A model generated the notes under the pieces. That model made no database searches. It had not been told where the DNA came from and saw only the letters and a program-made list of their open reading frames with translations. Both the position numbers and the translations under genes were made by a program. Shown piece by piece: positions 25,897 through 35,854 of a stretch of DNA of 64,000 bases. Within the stretch, counting starts at the first letter, position 1. The number at the start of each line of letters is the position of its first letter. Origin of the DNA: an uncultured Clostridia bacterium (lineage in GTDB: Bacteria > Bacillota > Clostridia > Peptostreptococcales > Anaerovoracaceae); the NCBI GenBank assembly GCA_944383465.1, contig CALWPQ010000025.1, forward strand, positions 62,001 through 126,000. The letters are read 5' to 3'.

Positions 25897-26005
25897 AAAA
25901 TAGGAGATTGTTATATTGTTGACAATTTCCGTCACTTGAGATGCGGGCTATAACAGTCCGGGTTTATTCGGACTGCCGTTAATATTTATTTAAGGAGGCA
26001 TTTAC

Positions 26006-27148
26006 ATGAACTTTCAACTCACGAAAGAACAAGAATTTGTAAGGAAAATGGTAAGAGAGTTTGCTGTTAATGAAGTGGAACCACTTGCTGCTGACATCGA
26101 CAAAGAACACAGATTCCCCGTTGAAACAGTAGAAAAAATGGCAAAGTACGGTTTATTGGGCGTACCATTCCCGACAGAAGTTGGCGGAGCAGGCGGAGAC
26201 CACATCTCCTATGCTATTACGGTTGAAGAACTGTCGAGAGTATGCGCTTCAACAGGCGTTATCTGCTCGGCTCATACATCGCTTTGTGCATGGCCTATTT
26301 TTAATTACGGTACTGATGAGCAGAAGGCAAAGTATCTTCCTGATCTTTGTTCAGGCAGAAAGCTCGGAGCTTTCGGTCTTACAGAGCCGGGTGCAGGAAC
26401 AGATGCTGCAGGACAGCAGACGAAGGCTGTTGACGCAGGCGATGCTTGGATCCTCAATGGCTCAAAGTGCTTTATCACAAACGGAGGATACGCTGATGTA
26501 TTCATCGTTATGGCTATGACTGACAAGTCAAAGGGCACTAAGGGCATCAGTGCTTTCATCGTAGAAAAAGGCGACGAAGGTTTCTCAATCGGCAAGACTG
26601 AAGACAAGATGGGTATCTGTGCATCATCGACAACAGAGCTTATTTTCCAGAACTGCAGAATTCCGAAGGACAGACTTCTTTCAAAGATCGGCGACGGCTT
26701 CAAAGTTGCTATGTCAACTCTTGACGGCGGCCGTATCGGTATCGCATCACAGGCTCTCGGTATCGCGCAGGGCGCTCTCGATGTAACCATTGAATATATG
26801 CAGGCAAGAAAGCAGTTTGGAAAGAAGCTTTCACAGATGCAGGCACTTCAGTTTGAGGTTGCCAATATGGCTACTCAGATTGAAGCGGCAAGACTTCTCG
26901 TTTACAAGGCTGCGGACACTAAGGACAGACATCTTCCTTACGGTGTAAACGCTGCAATGGCTAAGCTTTTCGCGGCTGAAACTGCAATGTATGTAACTAC
27001 TAAGGCTGTTCAGCTTCACGGCGGTTACGGATACACTAAGGATTATCCGGTAGAGAGAATGATGAGAGATGCGAAGATCACTGAAATCTACGAAGGTACT
27101 TCGGAAGTTCAGAAGATGGTTATAGCAGGATCATTATTCAAGAAATAG
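26006..27148 (+). CDS. bcd: short-chain (butyryl-type) acyl-CoA dehydrogenase
   Basis: This 380-residue flavoenzyme interconverts crotonyl-CoA and butyryl-CoA or a similar short acyl-CoA, with electrons from the EtfAB encoded next. It has AFGLTEPGAGTDAAGQQTKA, GSKCFITNG, the FAD-binding QLHGGYGYTKDYPVERMMRDAKI, and the catalytic base E363 in IYEGTSEVQ. Length is normal. Codon use is more C/T-ended at fourfold sites than in the flanking genes, which fits high expression. The gene order bcd-etfB-etfA is that of the flavin-based bifurcating complex. Other short-chain acyl-CoA substrates cannot be ruled out. Confidence 0.9.
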   Translation: MNFQLTKEQEFVRKMVREFAVNEVEPLAADIDKEHRFPVETVEKMAKYGLLGVPFPTEVGGAGGDHISYAITVEELSRVCASTGVICSAHTSLCAWPIFNYGTDEQKAKYLPDLCSGRKLGAFGLTEPGAGTDAAGQQTKAVDAGDAWILNGSKCFITNGGYADVFIVMAMTDKSKGTKGISAFIVEKGDEGFSIGKTEDKMGICASSTTELIFQNCRIPKDRLLSKIGDGFKVAMSTLDGGRIGIASQALGIAQGALDVTIEYMQARKQFGKKLSQMQALQFEVANMATQIEAARLLVYKAADTKDRHLPYGVNAAMAKLFAAETAMYVTTKAVQLHGGYGYTKDYPVERMMRDAKITEIYEGTSEVQKMVIAGSLFKK

Positions 27149-27169
27149 TAAATAGGGAGGAATACAGAT

Positions 27170-27970
27170 ATGGCATTTAAGATTATCGTATGTGCAAAGC
27201 AGGTTCCTGATACAAACGTTATCAAAACAGATCCTAAAACAGGAACTCTTATAAGAGACGGCGTGCCTAGCATTTTAAATCCAGATGATGCTAATGCGCT
27301 CGAAGAAGCATTAAAAATTAAGGATAAGCATCCTGATACATATATTACAGTAGTATCGATGGGACCTCCTCAGGCGACAGACCTCCTTATGGAATGTCTC
27401 GCTATGGGAGCTGACGAAGGTATTCTCATATCCGACAGAGCAGTAGGCGGTTCGGATACTTGGGCTACTTCAAATACTCTTGAGGCTGCTATCAGAAAGA
27501 TCGGTGATTATGATATGATCTTTGCAGGACGTCAGGCTATCGATGGCGATACCGCGCAGGTAGGACCTCAGATTGCAGAAAAGCTCGGACTTCCGCAGGT
27601 TACATATGTAGAAGAATTTGAAATCGCTGATAACCTCAAGGATATCACTGTTAAGAGACAGCTCGAAGACGGCTATGAAATAATCAAGGTACAGACTCCT
27701 TGTATGCTCACTTGCATCAAGGAACTCAATACACCGAGATATATGTCGATGTCAGGTATCTTCTCAGCTAAGGACAAGACTGTAAAAATTTGGAACGCTA
27801 AGGATATCGAAGTTGACCTCACTAAGGTTGGTCTTGAAGCATCACCTACAAACGTATTCAGATCATTCACACCTGCTCCAAAGGGCAAGGGTGTTGTTCT
27901 TGAAGGAGATACAGAGAAGGATGTTGCAAAGCAGCTGCTCGCTAACCTTAAGAGCAAGCATGTAATCTAA
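27170..27970 (+). CDS. etfB: electron transfer flavoprotein beta subunit
   Basis: This 266-residue EtfB starts [40 protein letters not shown], typical of the bifurcating clostridial form. The [31 protein letters not shown] segment lies near residue 122. In bifurcating complexes this subunit binds the FAD that splits NADH electrons between ferredoxin and the acyl-CoA dehydrogenase. Spacing of about 20 bp to both neighbours and AGGGAGGA before the ATG indicate a single strongly translated operon. Confidence 0.94.
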   Translation: MAFKIIVCAKQVPDTNVIKTDPKTGTLIRDGVPSILNPDDANALEEALKIKDKHPDTYITVVSMGPPQATDLLMECLAMGADEGILISDRAVGGSDTWATSNTLEAAIRKIGDYDMIFAGRQAIDGDTAQVGPQIAEKLGLPQVTYVEEFEIADNLKDITVKRQLEDGYEIIKVQTPCMLTCIKELNTPRYMSMSGIFSAKDKTVKIWNAKDIEVDLTKVGLEASPTNVFRSFTPAPKGKGVVLEGDTEKDVAKQLLANLKSKHVI

Positions 27971-27989
27971 TCGGAGGAGGAAATTTATA

Positions 27990-29252
27990 ATGGCTATTCA
28001 AGTATTAAAAGATAAATGTGTAGGCTGCGGCGCTTGCGTCAGCGCTTGCCCATTCAGCGCAATTTCAATGGTTGACGGCAAAGCGTCAATCGGAACTGCA
28101 TGTACAGCTTGCGGAGTTTGCGTATCAAAATGCCCCGTAAGCGCTATTGAAAAGACAGAAGACGAAAATGGACCTGTAGACTTATCAGCATATAAGAATA
28201 TCTGGGTATTCGCAGAGCAGAGAGACGGCAAACTTATGAGCGTTGCTCTTGAGCTTATCGGTGAAGGACACAGACTTTCAAGAGAAATCAGCGACGAAAC
28301 TAAGGTATATGCGGTACTCGTAGGAGACGGCATTGCCAACCTCGCTGACGAATGCTATGAATACGGAGCTGACGGTGTAATCCTCATTGAAGATCCGCTG
28401 CTCAAGAACTTCACAACTGACGGTTACACAAAGGTTATCTACGATGCAATTCAGGAATACAAGCCTGAAATCGTGCTTTACGGTGCAACACACATAGGCC
28501 GTGACCTTGCGCCGAGAATCGCTGCAAGATGCAACACAGGTCTTACAGCTGACTGCACAAGGCTCGACATTAAAGTATCAAGCTACATAGAATTTGCTAA
28601 GGCAAACACTACTCTTGATACTTCAACTCTCGACCCTAACGATCCTTCGACGGGAATCAAGCAGACTCGTCCGGCATTTGGCGGAAACCTCATGGCTACT
28701 ATCATCTGCCCGAGAACAAGACCGCAGATGTCGACAGTAAGACCGGGAGTTATGTCAAAGAGAGAGCCTGTTGCAGGAGCTAAGGGTGAACTCATCACAT
28801 ACAAGCCGCAGATTACGGCAGCTGATATTAGAACTACTATAGTAGAAATCGTTAAATCAGCTAAGGAAATGGTATCGCTCACAGATGCTGATATTATCTG
28901 TTCAGGCGGTCGTGGAGTAGGCGGACCTGAGGGCTTCAAGCTCATTCAGGAATTTGCTGACAAGGTTGGCGGAGTCGTAGGTTCATCAAGAGCATGCGTA
29001 GATAATGGCTGGATTGACCATTCGCATCAGGTAGGCCAGACAGGTACTACTGTAAAGCCTAAGATTTACTTTGCCTGCGGTATTTCCGGCGCTATTCAGC
29101 ACCTTGCAGGAATGCAGAACTCCGATATCATCGTAGCAATCAATAAGGATCCGGATGCGCCGATCTTTGAAGTTGCTGACTACGGTATCGTAGGAGACCT
29201 TTTCAAGGTAATTCCTGAGATTATGGCAGAGTGGGATAATGTAGAAGCTTAA
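27990..29252 (+). CDS. etfA: EtfA with N-terminal two-cluster ferredoxin domain
   Basis: This 420-residue electron transfer flavoprotein alpha subunit carries an N-terminal 2[4Fe-4S] ferredoxin domain. Cysteines C10, C13, C16, C20 and C38, C41, C44, C48 are all present. The EtfA proper begins near residue 68 ([11 protein letters not shown]). Its FAD-binding C-terminus has [20 protein letters not shown] and [17 protein letters not shown]. Ordinary EtfA is about 320-340 residues, so the extra length is the ferredoxin. Such fusions occur in several anaerobes and may route the low-potential electron directly into the complex. A terminator follows at 29373. Confidence 0.95.
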   Translation: MAIQVLKDKCVGCGACVSACPFSAISMVDGKASIGTACTACGVCVSKCPVSAIEKTEDENGPVDLSAYKNIWVFAEQRDGKLMSVALELIGEGHRLSREISDETKVYAVLVGDGIANLADECYEYGADGVILIEDPLLKNFTTDGYTKVIYDAIQEYKPEIVLYGATHIGRDLAPRIAARCNTGLTADCTRLDIKVSSYIEFAKANTTLDTSTLDPNDPSTGIKQTRPAFGGNLMATIICPRTRPQMSTVRPGVMSKREPVAGAKGELITYKPQITAADIRTTIVEIVKSAKEMVSLTDADIICSGGRGVGGPEGFKLIQEFADKVGGVVGSSRACVDNGWIDHSHQVGQTGTTVKPKIYFACGISGAIQHLAGMQNSDIIVAINKDPDAPIFEVADYGIVGDLFKVIPEIMAEWDNVEA

Positions 29253-29568
29253 TTCTTTCTGCATAGAAAAAATACTGATATGATGAAGTGCCCCGCAGTT
29301 TTACACAGGTGTTCATTAAAAAGTGATTAAAAAATCACGATTGTGGCAGCTGTTACGGGGATTATAAGCGTGATAACGGGTATTTGGTATAAAAAAGCCA
29401 GGTGCCCGTTATTTTTCTGCATTGTTATTCTTCTGCAGGCAGTCAATTCTGCTTTACAGCTTTCAAGCAAGGCAAACTGCTTATATACAAGTTATAAAAA
29501 TATTCGTGGGTTTTCCTGCCGGCTCGTGTATAATTAGATAAAGATAAAATCTGAGAGGAGGATACGCC
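29253..29568 (+). other. gap between etfA and the ECF sigma gene
   Basis: This 316-bp gap holds a small dyad, GTGATT (29323-29328) with AATCAC (29333-29338), then the terminator at 29373. A TATAAT lies at 29529-29534, 35 bp before the sigma-factor start. No -35 that I trust accompanies it. A hydrophobic open frame crosses the terminator and is not credible as a gene. Confidence 0.5.
29373..29416 (+). terminator. terminator of the bcd-etfBA operon
   Basis: ATAACGGG (29373-29380) pairs with CCCGTTAT (29405-29412), with a smaller inner TGG/CCA pairing, and is followed by TTTT. Confidence 0.6.
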
Positions 29569-30111
29569 GTGCAAGAGCAGGAGATCATTGAATTACTACT
29601 GCAAAAAAATGAAAAAGGCATAGACGCTTTGCTGCTGCATTATGGACCGCTGATGAGATACGTTATTGCGCCTATTTTACAAAATCCGCATGAGCAAGAG
29701 GACTGCCTTTCAGAAGTTACAATACGAGTTTGGGAAAAAATAGAGCAATTCAAAAAAGAACGGGGAAGCTGGAACGCTTGGCTGACAGCAATTACCAGAA
29801 ATACGGCGTTAAATCATAGGAGAAACATGCTTCGCTGCGGAAGTGGCGCGGAGCTTTCAGATGATATACCATCAACGGAGCCGACTCCTGAAGAAGTAAT
29901 CGTACAACAAGAGCGTCAGACGGAGGTTAATCATGCATTGCGCCAGCTGCCGCCCAAGGAGAGGATGCTATTTTACAGAAAATATTATTACTTGCAGTCG
30001 ACTGCACAAATTGCTTCTGAGCTGGGAATGACCGAAAGAGCAGTTGAGGGAAAGCTGTATCGCTTGAAAAAGAAGCTTCGTAAAATGTTAGGGGGTGAAG
30101 TGCATGGATAA
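29569..30111 (+). CDS. ECF-type RNA polymerase sigma factor
   Basis: This 180-residue extracytoplasmic-function sigma factor has only regions 2 and 4. Region 2 shows HEQEDCLSEVTIRVWEKIEQFKKERGSWNAWLTAITRNTALNHRR. Region 4 shows LPPKERMLFYRKYYYLQSTAQIASELGMTERAVEGKLYRLKKKLRKML. It starts at GTG 29569 behind GAGAGGAGG. Its stop lies inside the start of the next gene, a large membrane protein, so the pair is translationally coupled. That is the usual layout of an ECF sigma factor with its anti-sigma factor. The regulon is unknown. Confidence 0.92.
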   Translation: MQEQEIIELLLQKNEKGIDALLLHYGPLMRYVIAPILQNPHEQEDCLSEVTIRVWEKIEQFKKERGSWNAWLTAITRNTALNHRRNMLRCGSGAELSDDIPSTEPTPEEVIVQQERQTEVNHALRQLPPKERMLFYRKYYYLQSTAQIASELGMTERAVEGKLYRLKKKLRKMLGGEVHG

Positions 30112-31591
30112 TCGTGAGTGTGATTCCATAAAAGAAAGGAATTTTGATACTATGCTCGAAAGCAGTGTTTCAGGGCTTCCTCCTGAAGATGTTGTCGTCG
30201 AGGTAACACCATGGAGAAAAGCGATGAGGCGAGTACTCGCTGGCATTGCGCTTTGTACAATTACGCTGAATTTTCTGTGCCTGAATTATATACTTCCTGC
30301 AATTGGAATGGTGCTGTCAATATTAGGCTTCCGCAGTCTGCGGCGTGAAAATAAATGGTTTAGGAATTGCTTCATCATAACAGTAATTAGGGCGGTATAC
30401 TTTTTTCCGCTGCTGATTCTAAATACGACCATTATTCAAAGTACTATATTGGCTCTGCCGGTCATGTCGGTGCTGACTATTGTAAATCTGCTGCTCCTGA
30501 TTGTCGAATTTTTCTGTCTCTGGTGTGGACTGAGAGCCGTGCAGCAAAAAGTAAACCTTCCGCCGCGAGCCGGAGGCGCGGTTGCGCTGATTATCTGGTA
30601 TGCGTTTATGTACATTCTGGCAGTTATTCAGTATAGCGGACTGGTAATTGCCGGGGCGATGGTTATCGGTTATATCTTTATTATCCGTAATATCTATAAG
30701 CTTTCCAAAGAACTTGATGAGGCCGGATATTCGATTCAAACTGTATCTGTTAAGGTGACGGATAGATGTATCGTGATTTCGCTTATTTCAGTGCTTATCA
30801 TCGGTTGTGCTTTCGGCTATATTTTCGGCGGCAGCTATAAAATGGATTGGAGCAAAGTGAATGCATCGGCAAATGCTGAGGTAGAGGAAATTAAGGAGCA
30901 GCTCATCGAACTTGGGTTTCCGCAGTATGTTCTTGATGACCTCACAGAGGATGACGTTGCAGCTTGCAGAGGCGCTTTACAGGTTGCTGTTGATGTTACG
31001 GAGGAGCCGCTTAATAACGGCGGAGCTTCCGGCGATGCAAAAGAGCTGCTTATTACCGGCGTTGGCGTGCAAATACCCGGAGAACGAGAAAACTGGATTA
31101 TATTCCACCATTTCCTATGGACTATTGATCCCGGATTTTATGGTACGGAGGCAATTCAGCTTTGGCCTGCATATCAAGGTGTTTCGGAGGGATGGGCCTC
31201 TTACGGCGAAGTGACCGGCCGCGTACTGTATGACGATAATGGGGAAATATTCGCTGCACCATACTATTTCCTTGGAAATCAAACTTTTACTTATAATAGT
31301 ATTTTTTGGGGTGAGCAGACAAATACCGATATCTTTGCAGCTTTCTCGATGCCGAGAAGGGGAGAAAATTACCGCGGCTATATCGCTTATCCTATTGTGG
31401 AGCTCGAGGATGGATATATCATCAGCAGCTGGATGAACTACACACATCAAAAAAGCTGGCTTCAGTATCCGGCGATGACAGCAATGGAAAAAAGAATGAC
31501 AAATAGCTGGAATGATGCCGGAGCCTTTATAACAATTCAGGATGCGCTTCAATTATATCCAGAAGATGAGGGCACCGAAATTATTAAATAA
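30104..31591 (+). CDS. polytopic membrane protein, candidate anti-sigma/sensor partner
   Basis: I do not recognise the family. From ATG 30104 (GGGGG at -9) the product is 495 residues. A cytoplasmic N-terminus of about 45 residues includes SGLPPEDVVVEVTPWRKAM. Six or seven membrane helices span about 48-250 (for example TLNFLCLNYILPAIGMVLSIL and RCIVISLISVLIIGCAFGYIF). An outer domain of about 240 residues is rich in Trp, Tyr and acidic residues (ENWIIFHHFLWTIDPGFYGTEA). The 8-bp overlap with the ECF sigma gene suggests it controls that sigma factor in response to something outside. It lacks a ZAS zinc motif, so the anti-sigma role is inference. Confidence 0.6.
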   Translation: MDNRECDSIKERNFDTMLESSVSGLPPEDVVVEVTPWRKAMRRVLAGIALCTITLNFLCLNYILPAIGMVLSILGFRSLRRENKWFRNCFIITVIRAVYFFPLLILNTTIIQSTILALPVMSVLTIVNLLLLIVEFFCLWCGLRAVQQKVNLPPRAGGAVALIIWYAFMYILAVIQYSGLVIAGAMVIGYIFIIRNIYKLSKELDEAGYSIQTVSVKVTDRCIVISLISVLIIGCAFGYIFGGSYKMDWSKVNASANAEVEEIKEQLIELGFPQYVLDDLTEDDVAACRGALQVAVDVTEEPLNNGGASGDAKELLITGVGVQIPGERENWIIFHHFLWTIDPGFYGTEAIQLWPAYQGVSEGWASYGEVTGRVLYDDNGEIFAAPYYFLGNQTFTYNSIFWGEQTNTDIFAAFSMPRRGENYRGYIAYPIVELEDGYIISSWMNYTHQKSWLQYPAMTAMEKRMTNSWNDAGAFITIQDALQLYPEDEGTEIIK

Positions 31592-31621
31592 GCCCAAATA
31601 AGCGAATTGCTCTATATAAAA

Positions 31622-31664
31622 TAAGGGGCTGTCTCAAAACAAAATAGTTAGAGACAGCCCCTTA
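31622..31664. repeat. hairpin repeat, copy 2 (bidirectional terminator)
   Basis: TAAGGGGCTGTCTC (31622-31635) pairs perfectly with GAGACAGCCCCTTA (31651-31664) around AAAACAAAATAGTTA. The reverse complement of the copy-1 loop is AAAACAAAATAGATA, so stem and loop are conserved in the opposite orientation. It again lies between two convergent genes. Confidence 0.8.
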
Positions 31665-31698
31665 GCTTTTGGTTAAAAAGCTGCGAGATCGCAGTGTG

Positions 31699-32220
31699 TC
31701 AGATACCGGCATGTGCGCAGTAGGTTTGCTCAATAAGAGCAAGGATTTCTTCGAGCTCAGGATATATGAATATTTCCTTACGGGCGATAATGCCGCGCAG
31801 CTCACCCGGCGTCATCCACTTCGCATCTTGGACCTCGCTGTCGTTGTAGCTGAGATCATCTATGCTGCCGTTCCATTTGAGGACGAAAATATCCCAGATA
31901 AGTGGGAGCGTTTCTCGTATGGCATGGTATATATGGATAAAGTCGCTTTCCTCAGCTTCTATACCAAGCTCTTCCGAAAGCTCGCGTACGCAGCCGGCCT
32001 TTGGAGTTTCGCCAGCCTTGATTCTGCCTGTCGTGAGACCCCAGTAGCCGGGATAGAATTCAACAGTTGCACTTCTTTGCTGTACAAGCAGAAGACCTTC
32101 GTCATTGACAATCCAAATTTCGATAGCCTTATGATATTCACCTTCGAGAAACTTTCCGTTTTTCTCAACGACTTTTCCTGTCAACTTTCCGTTTTTGTCG
32201 TATACATCCCAGTATTCCAT
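31699..32220 (-). CDS. Nudix hydrolase
   Basis: This 173-residue soluble Nudix protein has the full box G-RIKAG-E-TPKAGCV-RELSEELGI (GX5EX7REUXEEXGU). The opening WDVYDKNGKLTGKVVEKNG and the length resemble the YfcD/isopentenyl-diphosphate-isomerase-like branch rather than MutT. The substrate is unknown, with a nucleotide or diphosphate metabolite likely. The start is ATG 32220 because a clear AGGAG lies 9 bp upstream on the minus strand. Longer frames begin in the intergenic region. It converges on the ECF pair across the hairpin repeat. Confidence 0.88.
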   Translation of the reverse strand: MEYWDVYDKNGKLTGKVVEKNGKFLEGEYHKAIEIWIVNDEGLLLVQQRSATVEFYPGYWGLTTGRIKAGETPKAGCVRELSEELGIEAEESDFIHIYHAIRETLPLIWDIFVLKWNGSIDDLSYNDSEVQDAKWMTPGELRGIIARKEIFIYPELEEILALIEQTYCAHAGI

Positions 32221-32422
32221 ATATATTCTCCTAAAATTGTAATCAGTATGGGTCAAGCAGATAAAATTTGCTGTAAATATTATATCACCGCATAAGCTGC
32301 ATGCATAGCGTGTATTATTTTGTTGCTCACGATTATTTTTTATGGTAAGAATTGCAAAATACAACTCTATTGCAGAAATGAGAAGATAAATTGTAGATTG
32401 TGTGACAGTGCAAGATATTTAT

Positions 32423-32451
32423 TGATAGTAAATTGATAATATGTTACGATA
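32423..32451 (+). promoter_or_regulatory. promoter candidate for the interrupted ftsH
   Basis: TTGATA (32423-32428) and TACGAT (32446-32451) are 17 bp apart, about 100 bp before the ftsH ATG. The promoter looks intact although the gene is interrupted. Confidence 0.4.
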
Positions 32452-32548
32452 TAAAATAAGTACAAAAAAGGGTTTAAAATTTGTACAGAGAAAAACCTAT
32501 TGTAGTTGCAAATTTATAATTTATTTGCAAAAGATGGAGGAATTTGGA

Positions 32549-34363
32549 ATGAACGAAGTAAAAAAGCCGAAAAAGTCTCTTTTATATTACTATGGAATTG
32601 TCATATTGGTTGTTCTGTTTTTTAATCTTCTTCTCATGCCCAAGATGTTTGAGCAGCAGATAGAAGAAGTTGATTATGGAACTTTTATGAGTATGACCGA
32701 GGAGCAAAATATAGGCCGGGTTCAGGTAGAAGACAATCAAATTCTCTTTTCGGATAAGGATGGGACCGTCATATATTAAACAGGCGTGATGAACGATCCC
32801 GGTCTTATAGAACGTCTTAAAGCATCGGGCGCTGTTTTCTCATCGCCTATTGTAAATGAAGCCTCACCGATGCTGTCATTTTTACTGACATGGATTATGC
32901 CATTGGTAATTTTCATCGTTCTGGGCCAGATAATTTCAAGAAAGATGGTAGACAAGGCCGGAGGCCCAAATTCTATGATGTTCAATATGGGAAAGAGTAA
33001 CGCCAAAATATATGTGAAATCTTCGGATGGTATTAAATTTTCTGATGTTGCCGGAGAAGATGAGGCTAAGGAAAATCTTGCGGAAATTGTAGACTATCTG
33101 CACAATCCGGATAAATACAAGGAAATCGGTGCTTCTATGCCAAAAGGTATTTTACTTGTAGGCCCTCCGGGAACAGGCAAGACTATGCTTGCCAAGGCTG
33201 TTGCGGGAGAAGCCAACGTACCGTTTTTCTCTATGTCCGGCTCGGAATTTGTAGAAATGTTCGTGGGAATGGGTGCCTCTAAAGTAAGAGATTTATTTCA
33301 GCAGGCAAAAGAAAAGGCGCCATGCATTGTTTTTATTGATGAAATCGATGCGATAGGTCAAAAACGAGGAAACGGAAGGATAGGCGGAAATGATGAAAGG
33401 GAGCAGACTTTAAACCAGCTGCTTACAGAAATGGACGGTTTTGAAGGTAATGCTGGAGTTGTTATTCTGGCTGCGACCAACAGACCTGAAACTCTTGATG
33501 CCGCATTAACCCGTCCTGGACGTTTTGACAGACGTGTTCCGGTTGAGCTGCCTGATTTAAAGGGGCGCGAAGAAATATTGAAAGTTCATGCGAAGAAGAT
33601 AAAGTTAGAAAACGACATTGACTTTTCTAAAATTGCGCGTATGGCATCCGGTGCCTCAGGTGCAGAGCTTGCTAATATTGTAAATGAAGCTGCGCTGCGT
33701 GCGGTCCGCGCTGGGAAGAAGTATGTAAGTGAACAGGATATGGAAGAAAGTATTGAAGTTGTTATTGCAGGGTATGAAAAGAAAAACAAAATACTCACCG
33801 ACGACGAAAAACGTGTTGTTGCATATCATGAAATCGGTCACGCTCTCGTCGCTGCAATGTAGACCAATTCTGCACCGGTACAGAAAATTACAATCGTTCC
33901 CCGTACATCAGGAGCGCTCGGCTACACCATGCAGGTCGATGAAGGCAATCATTATCTTATGAGCAAGGAAGAGCTTGAAAACAAGATAGCTACTTATACA
34001 GGAGGGCGTGCGGCGGAGGAAATTGTATTTAATTCCATAAGCACCGGAGCATCTAACGATATTGAACAGGCCACAAAGCTTGCGCGGGCGATGATTACAC
34101 AATATGGAATGAGTGATGATTTTGATATGGTGGCGCTGGAAACCGTAACAAATCAATATCTTGGCGGAGACACATCTCTTGTCTGCTCATCCGAACTGCA
34201 GTCAAAGGTAGATTATAAGGTGATTGAGCTTGTCAAGGAGCAGCATGAGAAGGCAAAACGTATTTTAGAGGAAAATCGTACCAAGCTGGATGAACTGGCA
34301 CAGTTTTTATATGAAAAAGAAACAATCAGCGGCGATGAATTTATGAATATTCTTAATTCTTAA
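32549..34363 (+). pseudogene. ftsH: ftsH-like protease gene with two in-frame stop codons
   Basis: The frame would encode a 604-residue FtsH, the membrane AAA+ zinc protease. A GATGGAGG precedes ATG 32549. A membrane helix (about 14-32) and outer domain are followed by TAA at 32777 (codon 77), where an AAA lysine is expected in the conserved VYKTGVMNDPG-like stretch. The AAA+ domain with GPPGTGKT and FIDEIDAIGQKR is intact. HEIGH (427-431) is present, then TAG at 33860 (codon 438) where the family has Gln. The frame stays open to the end, with the third zinc-ligand region SNDIEQATKLAR. Both changes are single-base substitutions, so this is a young pseudogene, or a read-through gene, or sequence error. 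The 33-kb neighbourhood is not the usual tilS-hpt-ftsH locus, so another copy probably exists. Confidence 0.85.
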
Positions 34364-34386
34364 AGCAATATGCTGCAAAAAAGCGT

Positions 34387-34419
34387 GGTCAATCTTAAAA
34401 GCAGATTGACCGTTTTTTT
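34387..34419 (+). terminator. terminator after ftsH
   Basis: GGTCAATCT (34387-34395) pairs perfectly with AGATTGACC (34403-34411) and is followed by G and seven T. It is a strong intrinsic terminator. Confidence 0.8.
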
Positions 34420-34473
34420 GTGGGTAGATTCTAATTTTGCATGCTGCTTTTATATTTGCTTTTCAATGTTCAA

Positions 34474-35112
34474 TTATTTTCTATCTTTGAGCATCGCAAA
34501 TTCACGCGCTATACGATCCCAGGGAAAACCTATGACATTGTTAATATCGCCGTTTATGCGCTCTATATAGTTGCCGAAAGTGCCCTGAACGGCGTAACCG
34601 CCGGCTTTGTCATACGGCTCGTCGGTTTTTACATATTCAGCAAGCATAGCATCGCTGTAGTTTTTGAAAAATACTTCAGTAACTTCACAGAAAACCTTTC
34701 TTTTAGGTCTGCCTGTCTGAATTATTGCAATCCCTGTAGCGACAAAATGTGAGCTGTTTCTCAGCTTTTTAAGAATTTGCAGAGCATCGTCAGCATCGTG
34801 GGGCTTGCCGATGATGCCGTCCTTATAGACAATCGTATCTGCGGCTATTATATACGGCGGCTCGTCAGATATACCGCATTTGCGCTTTCCGCTGTTCTGC
34901 AAAGCGCGGCAGCAGCTTTCACTGAGCAGCTTTGCTTCAACATTCAGGGCCTTTTTCAAGGATAAAAACATTACTGCATCCTGCATTCCTATGTTTGCGG
35001 GGAGCGTTTCACTGCAGTCAGGCTTTATTATAATCGGATTTATGCCGTGAGCTTCCATCATTTCTATTCGCCTGGGTGATGAGGAAGCGAGAATTATATT
35101 TTCGTTTTTCAT
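34474..35112 (-). CDS. maf: Maf family nucleotide pyrophosphatase
   Basis: This 212-residue enzyme hydrolyses non-canonical or pyrimidine nucleoside triphosphates and is linked to septum formation. It carries ILASSSPRRIEMM at the start, YIIAADTIV with the catalytic Asp, and DEPYDKAGGYAVQG plus NVIGFP near the C-terminus. Length is slightly above the usual 190-200 because of an insertion of about 15 residues (SESCCRALQNSGKRKCGIS) with three cysteines. It is convergent with ftsH. Confidence 0.9.
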   Translation of the reverse strand: MKNENIILASSSPRRIEMMEAHGINPIIIKPDCSETLPANIGMQDAVMFLSLKKALNVEAKLLSESCCRALQNSGKRKCGISDEPPYIIAADTIVYKDGIIGKPHDADDALQILKKLRNSSHFVATGIAIIQTGRPKRKVFCEVTEVFFKNYSDAMLAEYVKTDEPYDKAGGYAVQGTFGNYIERINGDINNVIGFPWDRIAREFAMLKDRK

Positions 35113-35288
35113 TTTTTACTTCCATTTTGATTTAAATTTTATCATTATCATTATGGCATATTTTTTGGTATTTTTGAAGTAATCTATATAATATTTTCAG
35201 CTATTTTAGGGCATAATGTACTCAAATGAGAGCTTTTGAATAGATAAGTGCAAAATATAAATGATGGAAAAGCGGAGGAAAGCATAAA

Positions 35289-35789
35289 ATGAGTACCAAT
35301 AGGAATGGAAAAACAAGTGGGGGAAGCGGAGCTAAGACCATACAGAAAAAAGAAGTGGCGAAAGCATATGAAAAATACGCCGAAAAATTTACACCCAAGC
35401 CAACATATTTAAAAAATTGTATTATAGCCTTTATCGTCGGAGGCCTTATATGCATGGCAGCGCTTTATGTTAAGAACAGGCTTACTGCCGGAGGCATAGG
35501 CGAGGAGGATGCAGGAACATTCGTGACAATGATGCTCGTCTGCACGGCGCAGCTTTTGACAGGCTTCGGCTGGTTTGATACAATAGGTAAGGTATGCGGA
35601 GCAGGAGTAATAGTACCGATTACGGGCTTTGCCAATTCGATGGTGGCGCCGGCAATAGAGTATAAAAAAGAAGGAATTGTACTCGGAGTTGGTTCAAAGC
35701 TGTTTAGCCTTGCCGGACCTGTGCTCGCGTGCGGCATATCGGCGGCGACGGTTGTTGGTATTATCTACTGGGCTATGTATAAATTTTAA
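35289..35789 (+). CDS. spoVAC: stage V sporulation protein SpoVAC
   Basis: This 166-residue membrane protein of the SpoVA channel moves dipicolinic acid into the forespore and out at germination. The N-terminus is basic and polar. Four or five helices follow, with FIVGGLICMAALYVKN, TGFGWFDTIGKVCGAG and VPITGFANSMVAPAIEYKKEGIVLGVGSKLFSLAGPV, a typical SpoVAC core. GCGGAGG precedes the ATG. A TTGGTA/TATAAT pair upstream is possible, but the usual driver in sporulation is SigG. In many Clostridia spoVAD follows directly; here a peptidase gene intervenes. Confidence 0.93.
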   Translation: MSTNRNGKTSGGSGAKTIQKKEVAKAYEKYAEKFTPKPTYLKNCIIAFIVGGLICMAALYVKNRLTAGGIGEEDAGTFVTMMLVCTAQLLTGFGWFDTIGKVCGAGVIVPITGFANSMVAPAIEYKKEGIVLGVGSKLFSLAGPVLACGISAATVVGIIYWAMYKF

Positions 35790-35854
35790 TTAGTTATAGA
35801 ACTTGCAGAAACACATATGAATTTATGATATATGATAACAAAGGAGCTGATTTA

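Noticed and set aside
29343-29537. Hydrophobic 64-codon frame starting with GTG downstream of etfA
   Set aside because: It crosses the etf operon terminator at 29373-29416 and has no ribosome-binding site.
32549-34363. Stop-codon reassignment or regular read-through in ftsH
   Set aside because: Both TAA and TAG end many intact genes in this window, so neither is reassigned.
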